DNA of 64,000 bases from CAZRIZ01 sp964625885 (GTDB lineage: Bacteria; Patescibacteriota; Saccharimonadia; Saccharimonadales; Saccharimonadaceae): positions 67,078 to 131,077 of the forward strand of contig CAZVBM010000001.1 of NCBI GenBank assembly GCA_964625885.1, read 5' to 3'. Of this stretch, positions 17,279 to 25,369 are shown in pieces (position 1 is the first letter of the stretch; each line of letters begins with the position of its first letter). The position numbers and the translations under genes were made by a program. The notes beneath the pieces are model-generated. The model worked only from the letters and a program-made list of their open reading frames with translations. It was not told the origin of the DNA and searched no databases.

Positions 17279-18628
17279 ATGAGCAAAAATCAGCTTCCCA
17301 CTGTCGCAATTGTCGGCCAAACTAATGTTGGCAAGAGTTCAATTTTTAACCGCCTGATTGGCTCGCGCGAGGCTATCGTGGCTCGCGAAGCTGGCACGAC
17401 CCGCGACAGCGTATTTCGTGAAGCTAAGCTTGGTGAGCAATCAATCTTATTAGTTGATACCGCTGGTTTTAAAGAGGCCGAGGATGAATTTGAAGCCACC
17501 ATCCAAGATCAAATCACTGACGCCACCGACTTAGCCGACGTCATCTTAGTTGTTCTAGACCGCACACTTTATCCTAGCCATGAAGATGTGCGTATTTTGC
17601 GACAAGCCCAAAAAAGTCGTAAACCAACTATCTTAGTTGTTAACAAGACCGACCTGCGCTCAAATGTCGACGAGAACGAATTTCATAAACTCGGCGCCGA
17701 CAAAATCGTTTTTGTTTCGGCCAACCACGGTCGTGGTTTTGACGAATTAATTAAATCAATCACTCGATTTTTACCAGAGAAATCTACTGCTAAAAGCACC
17801 TACAAAACACCCGATATTAAAGTCTCTTTGATTGGTCGACCAAACGTTGGTAAAAGCTCATTGTTTAATACATTAGCTCAGAAACAACAGGCAATTGTAG
17901 CCAAAGTAGCTGGCACTACGCGCGATCTCAACCGTACGATCGTTGCTTACAAGGGCCAAAACATTGAAATTATTGACACGGCTGGTGTGCGCAAGCCAGG
18001 CAAACAAGACGTTGGCGTGGAAAAATTCAGCACATTGCGTACCGCCCAGGCGATTCACGAAGCCGACGTGTGTTTGTTGGTGTTGGATGCCACGGAGTTT
18101 GCCACCCAAGTTGATCAAGCTCTGGCTGGCGAAATCGACGAAGCGGGCAGGGGACTAATCATTGTTATTGCGAAAAGCGACTTAACGCCGAGCAAAGACG
18201 AAAAAGACGAGATTATCCGCCAAACCAGCGAACGGCTGAAATTCGTTCACTACGCGCCATTAATATTTACTTCGAGCATTTCTGGCAAAAACGTTACTAA
18301 AATTTTTGAATTAGTCACCGAAGTCATAGAGCGTAGAAAACAAGAAACCACTACGCGCCAACTGAACCAAATTCTAATGCAAGCCAAATTGAACCATCCG
18401 CCAGCTGGACTAAAAAACACCCACCCTAAGCTGCGCTACATGGTACAAACTGACGTTAACCCACCTTGGTTTGTGGTTTATGGCGGTAATTTAGAGCATC
18501 TGCATTGGAGCTATAAGCGCTATCTCGATAGCGCTGTGCGTGAAGTTTACGACTACACCGGCACACCAATTAAATTTTCCTTCCGTAATAGTTCCGCCAA
18601 AAAACAAGGGGACAAACAAGCTAAATGA
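17279..18628 (+). CDS. der: Ribosome assembly GTPase Der (EngA)
   Basis: Two tandem GTPase domains define the family: G1 motifs GQTNVGKSS at residues 12-20 and GRPNVGKSS near 186, G3 DTAGF and DTAGV, G4 NKTD and AKSD. A C-terminal KH-like domain follows (LKNTHPKLRYMVQ, WSYKRYLDSAVREVYDYTGTPI in parts). Der acts in late maturation of the 50S subunit. At 449 residues it is complete. The stop overlaps the next ABC gene by 4 nt (ATGA), so translation is coupled to an unrelated exporter. Confidence 0.96.
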   Translation: MSKNQLPTVAIVGQTNVGKSSIFNRLIGSREAIVAREAGTTRDSVFREAKLGEQSILLVDTAGFKEAEDEFEATIQDQITDATDLADVILVVLDRTLYPSHEDVRILRQAQKSRKPTILVVNKTDLRSNVDENEFHKLGADKIVFVSANHGRGFDELIKSITRFLPEKSTAKSTYKTPDIKVSLIGRPNVGKSSLFNTLAQKQQAIVAKVAGTTRDLNRTIVAYKGQNIEIIDTAGVRKPGKQDVGVEKFSTLRTAQAIHEADVCLLVLDATEFATQVDQALAGEIDEAGRGLIIVIAKSDLTPSKDEKDEIIRQTSERLKFVHYAPLIFTSSISGKNVTKIFELVTEVIERRKQETTTRQLNQILMQAKLNHPPAGLKNTHPKLRYMVQTDVNPPWFVVYGGNLEHLHWSYKRYLDSAVREVYDYTGTPIKFSFRNSSAKKQGDKQAK

Positions 18629-19314
18629 TCAGCTTAAAAAACGTCACTAAAATATATGGCGAAAAAGCAATAGCCTTTACTGCCTTAAACGACGTTAGTT
18701 TTGAGATTAGAGACGGTGAGAGTGTGGCGATTGTTGGTCGCTCGGGTAGCGGCAAGTCTACCTTAATGCATGTCGCTAGTGGCCTAGATCACGTTACTGA
18801 CGGAATCATTTTGATTGACGGCGAAGATATTACCTCAATGAGGCAAAAAAACCTTGATAAATTACGCGGAGAGAAAATTAGCTTCGTTTTTCAAAGCTTC
18901 TTTGTTCAAGGCAATGAAACTTGTTTCGATAACGTTAGCCTGCCACTCGAGATCAATCGCGTACCGTTTAATAAGCGCAAAGAAATGATCTTAGAGGCCC
19001 TGAAGTCGGTCGAGCTAGAGGACAAAGCTCAAGTCAAGGCCAAGAATTTAAGTGGTGGGCAAAAACAACGCCTGGCAATTGCCCGGGCAATTGTTGACCA
19101 ACCTAAAATTTTATTTGCCGACGAACCAACCGGCAACCTCGATAGTACAACTAGCGCCGTAATTGAAAAATTGCTACTCGATTATAATAAGAAATTTGGC
19201 GCTACGCTTATTATCGTGACGCACAACATTGAGCTGGCAAAAAAATGTGATAAACAAATTCTGATCAAAGATGGGCGAGTGATTAAAGTTATTGAAAAAG
19301 GCAAAACCCTATGA
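18625..19314 (+). CDS. ABC transporter ATP-binding protein, MacB/LolD type
   Basis: 229 residues with Walker A GRSGSGKST near 38-46, signature LSGGQKQRLAIARA, Walker B ILFADEPTGNLDS and an H-loop VTHN. The DEPTGNLD form is typical of the MacB/LolD/FtsE group, whose permeases have four helices and act as mechanotransmitters rather than classical transporters. The permease gene overlaps by 4 nt. Together they probably export a peptide or lipoprotein, or resist an antimicrobial; the substrate is not visible. Confidence 0.93.
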   Translation: MISLKNVTKIYGEKAIAFTALNDVSFEIRDGESVAIVGRSGSGKSTLMHVASGLDHVTDGIILIDGEDITSMRQKNLDKLRGEKISFVFQSFFVQGNETCFDNVSLPLEINRVPFNKRKEMILEALKSVELEDKAQVKAKNLSGGQKQRLAIARAIVDQPKILFADEPTGNLDSTTSAVIEKLLLDYNKKFGATLIIVTHNIELAKKCDKQILIKDGRVIKVIEKGKTL

Positions 19315-20675
19315 AAACTATTGATCTTGTTAAGCGAGCCGGACGCAATTTAAGCCAGGCAAAACTACGCACCGCCTTAACCGCCTTAGCAATTAGTATT
19401 GGTGCTTTTGTGATCATGACCAGTCTAGCCTTTGGAGTTGGTATCAACCGCTACACCGACAATCTGATTGGCACCAACATCAGCGACCGAACTCTGGCAG
19501 TTAGTAAGGAGAGTATGGAATCATTCATGGCTAATGGCGGCATGAATGCGGGACTGAGAAAATATTCCGAAAACTACAACGACACCATGTTTATTGAAAT
19601 GCTCGATGACAGCGATGTCGAGGCCGTGAGAAAAGTTGATGGCGTCGAAAAAGTCGTTCCATTTCAAATGGTTACAATGAAATATTTTCAGCTTGAAGAC
19701 AATGAACAAAAATGGTATTCGTTTACTAATATATTCGATCCATTTGTAATTAACGAAACATTGGCTGGTAAACTACCCGAACGAGGCAAACATATCGGGC
19801 AGGATGAGATAATTGTTCCCGAAAACTACCTCAAAGATTTGGGGGTAGGAAAAGACGAAATTATCGGCAAAACTATCAAAATGACTTTTTCGATTACGCC
19901 AACTCAAGCCAATATTAGAGAACTCAAAATTGACCTGACGCAGCTAACACCGGAACGAATTGCCGAGCTAGAAAAGGGGCTAGAAAAAGTCTATGAATTT
20001 AAAGTCGTAGCCGTCAGTAAAAAAATGCCAATGTCGGTCAATATGGCACAGCTGTTAATCAATGAAGATAAATATTCTGAAATCGGCCAAGCAATTACCA
20101 GGGGAACCGACAGTCAGGGCAAATATATGCAATTAATGACTCTTGCGGCTGAGGGGAAAACTCCAGAGGAAGTTAAAAAACAAATTGAGGATCAGACCAA
20201 GCTAAAAGCGATGACGGCGCGCGAATTACAGCAAATGGTGTCGCAAATAACTAATGTCCTGCAAATTGTAGTGATTAGTTTTGGCGTTTTATCCTTAATC
20301 GTAAGTGTTTTTGGCATCGTTAATACGCTTTACGTCAGCGTTTTAGAGCGCACCAGCCAAATCGGTCTGATGAAAGCCCTCGGTATGCGTGGCAAGCACG
20401 TCGCCAAGCTTTTCCGCTACGAAGCCGCTTGGGTTGGTTTTATTGGCGGAGCAACTGGCGTTGGTTTGTCGTGGCTGATTGGTACGCTTTTAAATCCGTG
20501 GCTGTCAGAGCTAATTGGCTTTAAGCCAGAGGATGGCATTTACTTACTACAATACGAGCCAATTCAAGCTTTAATTTTGATTGTGGCGCTGGTTATTATC
20601 GCCATTGTTTCTGGCTTCATGCCCGCCCACAAAGCCGCTAAGCTCGACCCAATCGAAGCGTTAAAAACCGAATAA
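19311..20675 (+). CDS. ABC transporter permease, MacB/FtsX type
   Basis: An N-terminal membrane helix (LTALAISIGAFVIMTSLAFGV) is followed by about 250 extracytoplasmic residues (MacB periplasmic core type), then three helices in the last 150 residues (VISFGVLSLIVSVFGIVNTLYV, GFIGGATGVGLSWLIG, ALILIVALVIIAIVSGF in parts) and the family-typical ending PAHKAAKLDPIEALKTE. This is the FtsX-like four-helix layout. It pairs with the ATPase encoded just upstream, whose gene it overlaps by 4 nt. Confidence 0.93.
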   Translation: MKTIDLVKRAGRNLSQAKLRTALTALAISIGAFVIMTSLAFGVGINRYTDNLIGTNISDRTLAVSKESMESFMANGGMNAGLRKYSENYNDTMFIEMLDDSDVEAVRKVDGVEKVVPFQMVTMKYFQLEDNEQKWYSFTNIFDPFVINETLAGKLPERGKHIGQDEIIVPENYLKDLGVGKDEIIGKTIKMTFSITPTQANIRELKIDLTQLTPERIAELEKGLEKVYEFKVVAVSKKMPMSVNMAQLLINEDKYSEIGQAITRGTDSQGKYMQLMTLAAEGKTPEEVKKQIEDQTKLKAMTARELQQMVSQITNVLQIVVISFGVLSLIVSVFGIVNTLYVSVLERTSQIGLMKALGMRGKHVAKLFRYEAAWVGFIGGATGVGLSWLIGTLLNPWLSELIGFKPEDGIYLLQYEPIQALILIVALVIIAIVSGFMPAHKAAKLDPIEALKTE

Positions 20676-20690
20676 TCACACCCAAGCTGA

Positions 20691-20696
20691 TATAAT
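20691..20696 (+). promoter_or_regulatory. Extended -10 of gpmI (leaderless type)
   Basis: TGA-TATAAT ends 6 nt before the gpmI ATG, so the first transcribed base should be the A of ATG. Confidence 0.65.
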
Positions 20697-20702
20697 AATG
20701 GT

Positions 20703-22217
20703 ATGAATAACTTACCTTTAGTTCTATTAATCTTAGATGGCTTTGGTTTGGCCGAACCTGGGCCAGGAAACGCTATTACAAACGCCAAGACGCCTGTATT
20801 TGACTATTTGTGGCAGAATATGCCACACGCTCAGCTGGAGGCCTCAGGATTGGCCGTGGGGCTGCCAGAGGGCCAAATGGGCAACTCAGAAGTGGGGCAT
20901 TTAAATATCGGCGCTGGACGGATTGTGAAACAAACGCTGGTTGAAATTGACGACGCTATTGCCAGCGGGGAATTTGAAAATAATTCAGTTTTACAAGAAG
21001 CTCTACAAGCTACCAAAAATAACGACGGGCGGCTGCATTTAATTGGCCTAGTGTCGGATGGTGGAGTGCATAGCCATGTTAATCATTTAACCGCTATCGT
21101 TGAAGCCGCTAAAAAAACCGAGTTAGATCACGTCTTTATTCACGCCATTACTGATGGTCGCGATACAGCGCCTAAATCAGGGCTGGACTTCATCCAAGCG
21201 CTTGACTTAGAACTACTACGTATTGGCGTCGGCGAAATCGCCACGGTCGCTGGTCGTTACTACGCCATGGACCGCGACAAACGCTGGGAACGGATTGCTA
21301 AGGCCTATGAAGCCATGGCAAACGGAGTGGGCGAGAGATTTGACACCGCCGAGGAAGCAATTACCGCGTCATACGAAAACGACGTCACTGATGAATTTGT
21401 TGAGCCATGTGTTATTAACCCAAGTGGCACAATTAGCGACGGCGACACGGTTATTTTCTTTAATCTTCGCCCTGACCGGATGATTCAAATCGTCACTGCT
21501 TTTGAATATCCAAATGAGGTAGGTTTTTCGATTACTAAGCCGCCAAAGAATTTATCACTCTTTAGCTTTACTAAGTACGATGATTCGCTAAGCACAAATG
21601 TGTTATTTCCAAAGCAAATCATCAAACGCACTTTGGGCGAGTTATTATCAAATAACGGCCTAAAACAAGCGCGTATTGCCGAGACCGAAAAGTATGCTCA
21701 CGTGACCTATTTCTTTAATGGCGGCGAAGACTTCGTTTTTAAGAACGAAAACCGCACCCTGGTGCCATCGCCAAAAGTCGCCACCTATGATATGCAGCCA
21801 GCTATGAGCGCCACCGAAGTCGCTGACGCAGTGATTGCCGATTTAGAAGCCAAACAAAGCGACGTCCTGATTGTCAATTTTGCCAACTGCGATATGGTTG
21901 GACATACCGGCTACTTCGATGCTGCCATGCAAGCTGTCGAGACAGTTGATCGCGAGATGGGGCGAATTTTAGCTGCCGTCGAGCAACGCGGTGGTGTTGC
22001 TTTGATTACCGCCGATCACGGCAATGCCGAACAAATGCGCGACGAGAAAGACCAGCCATTTACCGCACATACCACCAATCCAGTACCATTAATTTTAACC
22101 AAGAGCGAATATCAGCTGAAAGACGGCGGCAAATTAGCCGACATCGCACCAACCATTCTGGCGTTAATTGGCATTAAACAACCTTCTGAAATGACGGGGG
22201 AGAGTCTGCTTAAATGA
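20703..22217 (+). CDS. gpmI: 2,3-bisphosphoglycerate-independent phosphoglycerate mutase
   Basis: Interconverts 3- and 2-phosphoglycerate in glycolysis using two Mn ions. The catalytic Ser62 lies in GNSEVGH exactly at the family position; other signatures are LLILDGFG, VSDGGVHSH, HAITDGRDTAP, VAGRYYAMDRDKRWER, NCDMVGHTG and ITADHGNAEQM. Length 504 is standard. The gene starts its own leaderless-type transcript and overlaps pth by 4 nt at the 3' end. Confidence 0.97.
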   Translation: MNNLPLVLLILDGFGLAEPGPGNAITNAKTPVFDYLWQNMPHAQLEASGLAVGLPEGQMGNSEVGHLNIGAGRIVKQTLVEIDDAIASGEFENNSVLQEALQATKNNDGRLHLIGLVSDGGVHSHVNHLTAIVEAAKKTELDHVFIHAITDGRDTAPKSGLDFIQALDLELLRIGVGEIATVAGRYYAMDRDKRWERIAKAYEAMANGVGERFDTAEEAITASYENDVTDEFVEPCVINPSGTISDGDTVIFFNLRPDRMIQIVTAFEYPNEVGFSITKPPKNLSLFSFTKYDDSLSTNVLFPKQIIKRTLGELLSNNGLKQARIAETEKYAHVTYFFNGGEDFVFKNENRTLVPSPKVATYDMQPAMSATEVADAVIADLEAKQSDVLIVNFANCDMVGHTGYFDAAMQAVETVDREMGRILAAVEQRGGVALITADHGNAEQMRDEKDQPFTAHTTNPVPLILTKSEYQLKDGGKLADIAPTILALIGIKQPSEMTGESLLK

Positions 22218-22780
22218 AGCTGATTGTTGGACTAGGCAACCCTGGGCGCGAATACCAAAAAACCCGACACAATCTAGGCTTTATGCTGGTCGATGATTTA
22301 GCCAAGAAACTTGGCGCCAGATGGCAAATCAAGCCCAAGTGGCAAGCCGAAGTGGCCGAGACTAACTTAAACGGCGAAAAAGTTTTATTAGTTAAACCAA
22401 CTAGTTTTTATAACTTAACTGGCGACGCTGTGCGCCGAATTGGCGATTTTTATAAGATCAATTACAGAGATGACTTGCTGGTAATTCATGACGACCTGGC
22501 ACTAGATTTTGGCACGATTCGAGTACGTCAAAAGGGGAGTGATGCTGGTAATAACGGCATAAAATCAACTATCGCCCATATTGGTGAAAATTTCTGGCGC
22601 ATCCGCGTTGGTACCAAAACGCCTTTGAGTGAACAAATCGACAAAGCCGATTTTGTCTTGTCAAAGATGTCATTTGGCGAAAAAAGGCAACTAAAAACCG
22701 CTTCGACAGAAATTCGCCAGTTAGTTGAAAAATTCATATCTGGGGAGCTAACCGAAACCTCAACCCGCGTGTTAAAATAA
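22214..22780 (+). CDS. pth: Peptidyl-tRNA hydrolase
   Basis: Releases tRNA from stalled peptidyl-tRNA. Signatures: GLGNPGREYQKTRHNLGF with the catalytic His20, KPTSFYNLTG, and DDLALDFGTIRVRQKGSDAGNNGIKS (given in parts; the GxxGHNG position reads DAGNNGIKS, with Asn in place of His). Length 188 is normal. The ATG overlaps the gpmI stop, so it is translationally coupled to glycolytic gpmI. Confidence 0.95.
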   Translation: MKLIVGLGNPGREYQKTRHNLGFMLVDDLAKKLGARWQIKPKWQAEVAETNLNGEKVLLVKPTSFYNLTGDAVRRIGDFYKINYRDDLLVIHDDLALDFGTIRVRQKGSDAGNNGIKSTIAHIGENFWRIRVGTKTPLSEQIDKADFVLSKMSFGEKRQLKTASTEIRQLVEKFISGELTETSTRVLK

Positions 22781-22809
22781 AATTAATTAATGTGTTGAAA
22801 GGGGATTTT

Positions 22810-23532
22810 GTGGAACCAAACCAACCAGCACCAAAAAAATTCAATAAAAACGTCATTTTAATATTGGCGGTAGTTATCGCTCTGTTCGCCACAGTTGGCG
22901 TGGCGGCCTACTTCTTGGCTTTTAAGCCAGAAGAGACGCCAAAAACAACTGACAATACCAGTCAGACCGAGACTGAAAAAACCGAGACAGAGTCGGTAAA
23001 GCAAACCGAGACAGAGAGACCAACCGAGCAAGTTGAGCAACCCAAAACTGAAGTCTCAAATAAGGGCTATTTAGTAGTGAAACAATGGGGATTGAGGTTT
23101 AAGATACCGCAAGGAATGGCTGATATACAATATCGTATCCAAGGAGATAAGGTCTATTTCTACGGCAAACCATCATCGCCCAAAGTCGAATATCGTAGTG
23201 ATTACGACGCTGACAAGCAAGGCAAATACGCCCTAGGCTATCTCAAACGATCAAAAGAAGCTAATATATCAAACGACTGGGGAAGTGTATCTGGCAAGCA
23301 AGTTGGCGACTATTACTATTACACTGGTCATTCATTTAGCGGTCTAGAGTCTGGTATTGGACTTAACGGGCTATTTTACACGACTGACTGTATTGATAAG
23401 GCTAAAGCAGGTACAGACTATGACGACAAAGCCTGCCAGGACCTGATGGAGGCTGAATCCAAGACATTTAGCCTAATAAATGGTGGTGAAGGCTCAGTCG
23501 GCCTCTTACCGGCTATCGAGCTATTGCCATAA
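22810..23532 (+). CDS. Bitopic membrane protein with Thr/Glu-rich linker
   Basis: A short cytoplasmic part, one membrane helix (ILILAVVIALFATVGVAAYFL), a Thr/Glu/Lys linker (TETEKTETESVKQTETE) and a 150-residue extracytoplasmic domain beginning GYLVVKQWGLRFKIPQGM. I do not recognise the domain. The general plan resembles the protein at 45732-46415 (helix, linker, small beta domain). GTG 22810 is taken as start because AAAGGGG lies 5 nt upstream; an in-frame GTG at 22792 is less likely. A strong bidirectional terminator follows 10 nt after the stop. Confidence 0.7.
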   Translation: MEPNQPAPKKFNKNVILILAVVIALFATVGVAAYFLAFKPEETPKTTDNTSQTETEKTETESVKQTETERPTEQVEQPKTEVSNKGYLVVKQWGLRFKIPQGMADIQYRIQGDKVYFYGKPSSPKVEYRSDYDADKQGKYALGYLKRSKEANISNDWGSVSGKQVGDYYYYTGHSFSGLESGIGLNGLFYTTDCIDKAKAGTDYDDKACQDLMEAESKTFSLINGGEGSVGLLPAIELLP

Positions 23533-23541
23533 TTTTTCCAA

Positions 23542-23597
23542 CCAAAAAGCGCCAGGTATAGGTAAGGGTGGGCATCACCTAGCCTGGCGCTTTTTGG
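23542..23597. terminator. Bidirectional terminator with 15-bp stem
   Basis: Arms 23542-23556 and 23583-23597 form a perfect 15-bp inverted repeat (AAAAAGCGCCAGG / CCTGGCGCTTTTT core), with a second small stem TAGGT/ACCTA inside. T-runs on both strands let it end the plus-strand membrane-protein transcript and the minus-strand RNA unit. Confidence 0.88.
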
Positions 23598-23721
23598 CTC
23601 CTCAACACACCACCATGGCTCTCCAGAAGAGTCCCGAGAAGCGTGACCCACCTCACAATATATTAGGGTCCGCCGGTTGAGGAGGTTATAACACACAGCA
23701 AGTAAAAGATAGGGGAAAGAA

Positions 23722-23784
23722 TTATGACTTGATGTGTGCTAAACTATTTTTTGGAGGTTCGTTAATGGCCCTCTCAAGTGCCAT
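23722..23784 (-). CDS. Possible leaderless 20-codon ORF at the head of the RNA unit
   Basis: ATG at 23784 lies 10 nt after the -10 TACAAT, the same spacing as in many protein genes of this window. It reads MALERAINEPPKNSLAHIKS then TAA. There is no Shine-Dalgarno site. It could be a leader peptide or a small protein, or chance. Confidence 0.35.
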   Translation of the reverse strand: MALERAINEPPKNSLAHIKS

Positions 23785-23794
23785 CAATGTTTCC

Positions 23795-23823
23795 ATTGTA
23801 GCACAAAACTTCAACAATGTCAA
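23795..23823 (-). promoter_or_regulatory. Consensus promoter of the minus-strand RNA unit
   Basis: TTGACA (23823-23818), 17-nt spacer ending TTTTGTGC, TACAAT (23800-23795). One of the best -35/-10 pairs in the window. Confidence 0.8.
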
Positions 23824-23837
23824 CTATTTTATCATAA

Positions 23838-24695
23838 ATGTTTAGCATTAGCAAAATCACCCCTGTTAAAAATGCCTTTTTGAGCCCACTTTCTGATATT
23901 TATAACCCAGTAAAAGAAATTTATTTTTGCGGAAAATTGCCCGAAAAACGCCAACCAAGCGTCGCCATTGTCGGTTCGCGCCGACCAACCGCTTATGGCC
24001 GCGAAATGGCGCATAAATTTGCCTATGCGCTGGCTCAGCAGGGAATTATTATAATTAGCGGACTGGCGCTTGGTATCGATGGACTGGCACACCGCGCCTG
24101 CCTAGAAGCCGGTGGCACGACTTTGGCGGTGCTGGGTGGCGGGCTAAATGACATTACGCCACGCAGTAATCAACCGCTCGCCAGAGAGATCTTACAGAAG
24201 GATGGGGCAATCTTAAGCGAATACGAGCCGAGTATGCCGGTTTTGGCGCATCAGTTTCTCGAGCGTAATCGGATTGTAAGCGGATTAGCCGACGCTGTGA
24301 TTGTCATCGAGGCCGCTAGACGTAGCGGCACGCTTTCGACCGCCGCTCATGCTTTGCAACAGGGGCGCGATATTTTTGCTGTGCCTGGCCATCTAACCAG
24401 CCCAATGTCCGAAGGCTGCAACAATCTAATTAAACAGGGTGCCACACTACTAAATGACGTACAGCAAGTCTTAGATTTATTTAACTTAAACAGTGCGCCA
24501 GAGAAATCGACCAGCACCACCAAAGATCCAATTGGCCGACAAATTATTGATATGATTCGTCAAGGCGAGAGATCTGGTGATGCCATCGTGAAAAAGCTGG
24601 GGATTCCACCAGCCGAGTTTAATTATCACCTGACGATACTTGAGCTCCATGGGCTCATCAGGCCACTTGGCAACAACAATTGGTCACTTAATTAA
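23838..24695 (+). CDS. dprA: DNA processing protein DprA
   Basis: The Rossmann-like DprA core is clear: VGSRRPTAYGREMAHKFA, IISGLALGIDGLAHRACLEAGG, TLAVLGGGL, and a late FAVPGHLTSPMSEGCNNLIKQGA. A C-terminal winged-helix part follows (IDMIRQGERSGDAIVKKLG). DprA loads RecA on incoming single-stranded DNA during natural transformation. 285 residues is short because the N-terminal SAM extension is reduced. It points to DNA uptake ability, a known theme in CPR bacteria. The upstream region is shared with the divergent RNA promoter; its own promoter is not obvious. Confidence 0.92.
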   Translation: MFSISKITPVKNAFLSPLSDIYNPVKEIYFCGKLPEKRQPSVAIVGSRRPTAYGREMAHKFAYALAQQGIIIISGLALGIDGLAHRACLEAGGTTLAVLGGGLNDITPRSNQPLAREILQKDGAILSEYEPSMPVLAHQFLERNRIVSGLADAVIVIEAARRSGTLSTAAHALQQGRDIFAVPGHLTSPMSEGCNNLIKQGATLLNDVQQVLDLFNLNSAPEKSTSTTKDPIGRQIIDMIRQGERSGDAIVKKLGIPPAEFNYHLTILELHGLIRPLGNNNWSLN

Positions 24696-24767
24696 GCTTG
24701 CGTTATCTTAGACAATGTGTTATGGTTGAAAGATCTTGACCAGAGAGGTCGAAAGGAGGGGTGAGAT

Positions 24768-24956
24768 ATGCAACAATTCTTCAATTCGTTGTCGCCAGAC
24801 CTACAATTTGCACTACTCTTAGCGACGATCGTACTAATGGTGATTAACCTGAATGCAAAGCTTAAGGGGAACCACAAAACATATCAGAGGACTTGTCTTG
24901 CCATAGCAGCGGTTCTGCTAGTGACGTTCGTCAGCGTACTATTAGTTTGGTGCTAA
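24768..24956 (+). CDS. Small two-helix membrane protein
   Basis: 62 residues: MQQFFNSLSP, helix 1 (FALLLATIVLMVINL), a basic loop (NAKLKGNHKTYQR), helix 2 (LAIAAVLLVTFVSVLLVW), ending in Cys. A strong Shine-Dalgarno site (AAAGGAGGGG) sits 6-8 nt before the ATG, so translation is likely. I do not recognise the family; the size and hairpin topology would suit a holin-like or small accessory membrane protein, but this is only a topology remark. It is followed after 23 nt by another small membrane protein. Confidence 0.7.
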   Translation: MQQFFNSLSPDLQFALLLATIVLMVINLNAKLKGNHKTYQRTCLAIAAVLLVTFVSVLLVWC

Positions 24957-24979
24957 ACGTACAGGGAGGAGAGCGATAA

Positions 24980-25267
24980 TTGGAGAACGTGTTTAACAAT
25001 ACAAAGCCAGAAGTTATTCTTCTGATTATTGAATTGGTTGCTGGCTTGGTAATTATGCACATGGCGTTCACTCAGCCCAGAAGCAATCCAAGGTGGAAGC
25101 TAATCGTCAACACGGCATACGCCATCGTGACAACAGCCACTATTATACTCAGCATCATGGCATTACTTGACGGAGCAGCGCTCTCAGGCGCACTAGGGCT
25201 AGTAATAGTCGTGGGCGCCAACATACCGAGTATAGTTAGACCGATTCGCCAAAAACCTCGAAGGTAG
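24980..25267 (+). CDS. Small three-helix membrane protein
   Basis: 95 residues starting at TTG, justified by GGGAGGAGAG about 7 nt upstream. Hydrophobic segments: VILLIIELVAGLVIMHMAF, NTAYAIVTTATIILSIMALL, and GALGLVIVVGANI; the ends are basic (VRPIRQKPRR). No family recognised. It probably forms a two-gene operon with the 62-residue protein, ending in the terminator at 25301. Confidence 0.65.
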   Translation: MENVFNNTKPEVILLIIELVAGLVIMHMAFTQPRSNPRWKLIVNTAYAIVTTATIILSIMALLDGAALSGALGLVIVVGANIPSIVRPIRQKPRR

Positions 25268-25300
25268 CGACAAAATGGATATCCTACCCCCGAACATTAG

Positions 25301-25325
25301 GACGAGCTAAGTTAGCTCGTCTTTT
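25301..25325 (+). terminator. Rho-independent terminator
   Basis: GACGAGC TAAGTTA GCTCGTC followed by TTTT; ends the small membrane-protein operon before topA. Confidence 0.8.
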
Positions 25326-25352
25326 AAATTTGTCTTTTTATAAGCAAGGCTT

Positions 25353-25358
25353 TACAAT
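25353..25358 (+). promoter_or_regulatory. -10 element of topA (near-leaderless)
   Basis: TACAAT ends 11 nt before the topA ATG; no Shine-Dalgarno site. Confidence 0.5.
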
Positions 25359-25369
25359 ATTAGGCTGAT

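Larger units (their letters stand above)
23542..23788 (-). ncRNA. Candidate structured RNA unit of about 247 nt, family unknown
   Basis: A near-consensus promoter on the minus strand (TTGACA, 17 nt, TACAAT) and the terminator at 23542-23597 bracket this RNA, and no gene lies downstream on that strand before the opposite-strand 22810 gene. A 9-bp stem CTCCTCAAC (23684-23676) / GTTGAGGAG (23606-23598) closes a region with further pairs GACCC/GGGTC and CTCT/AGAG. The first 65 nt carry a 20-codon ORF. Signature motifs of SRP RNA, RNase P RNA, tmRNA and 6S RNA are not seen. Confidence 0.6.

Noticed and set aside
23480..23680. 66-codon plus-strand ORF through the terminator and RNA unit
   Set aside because: It runs through a 15-bp terminator stem and has no initiation signal.
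23542..23788. SRP RNA, 6S RNA, tmRNA or RNase P RNA identity for the minus-strand RNA unit
   Set aside because: No GGAA-loop SRP signature, no tRNA-like 3' end, no GAAAGUCC-type RNase P core, and 5' and 3' ends do not pair as in 6S RNA.
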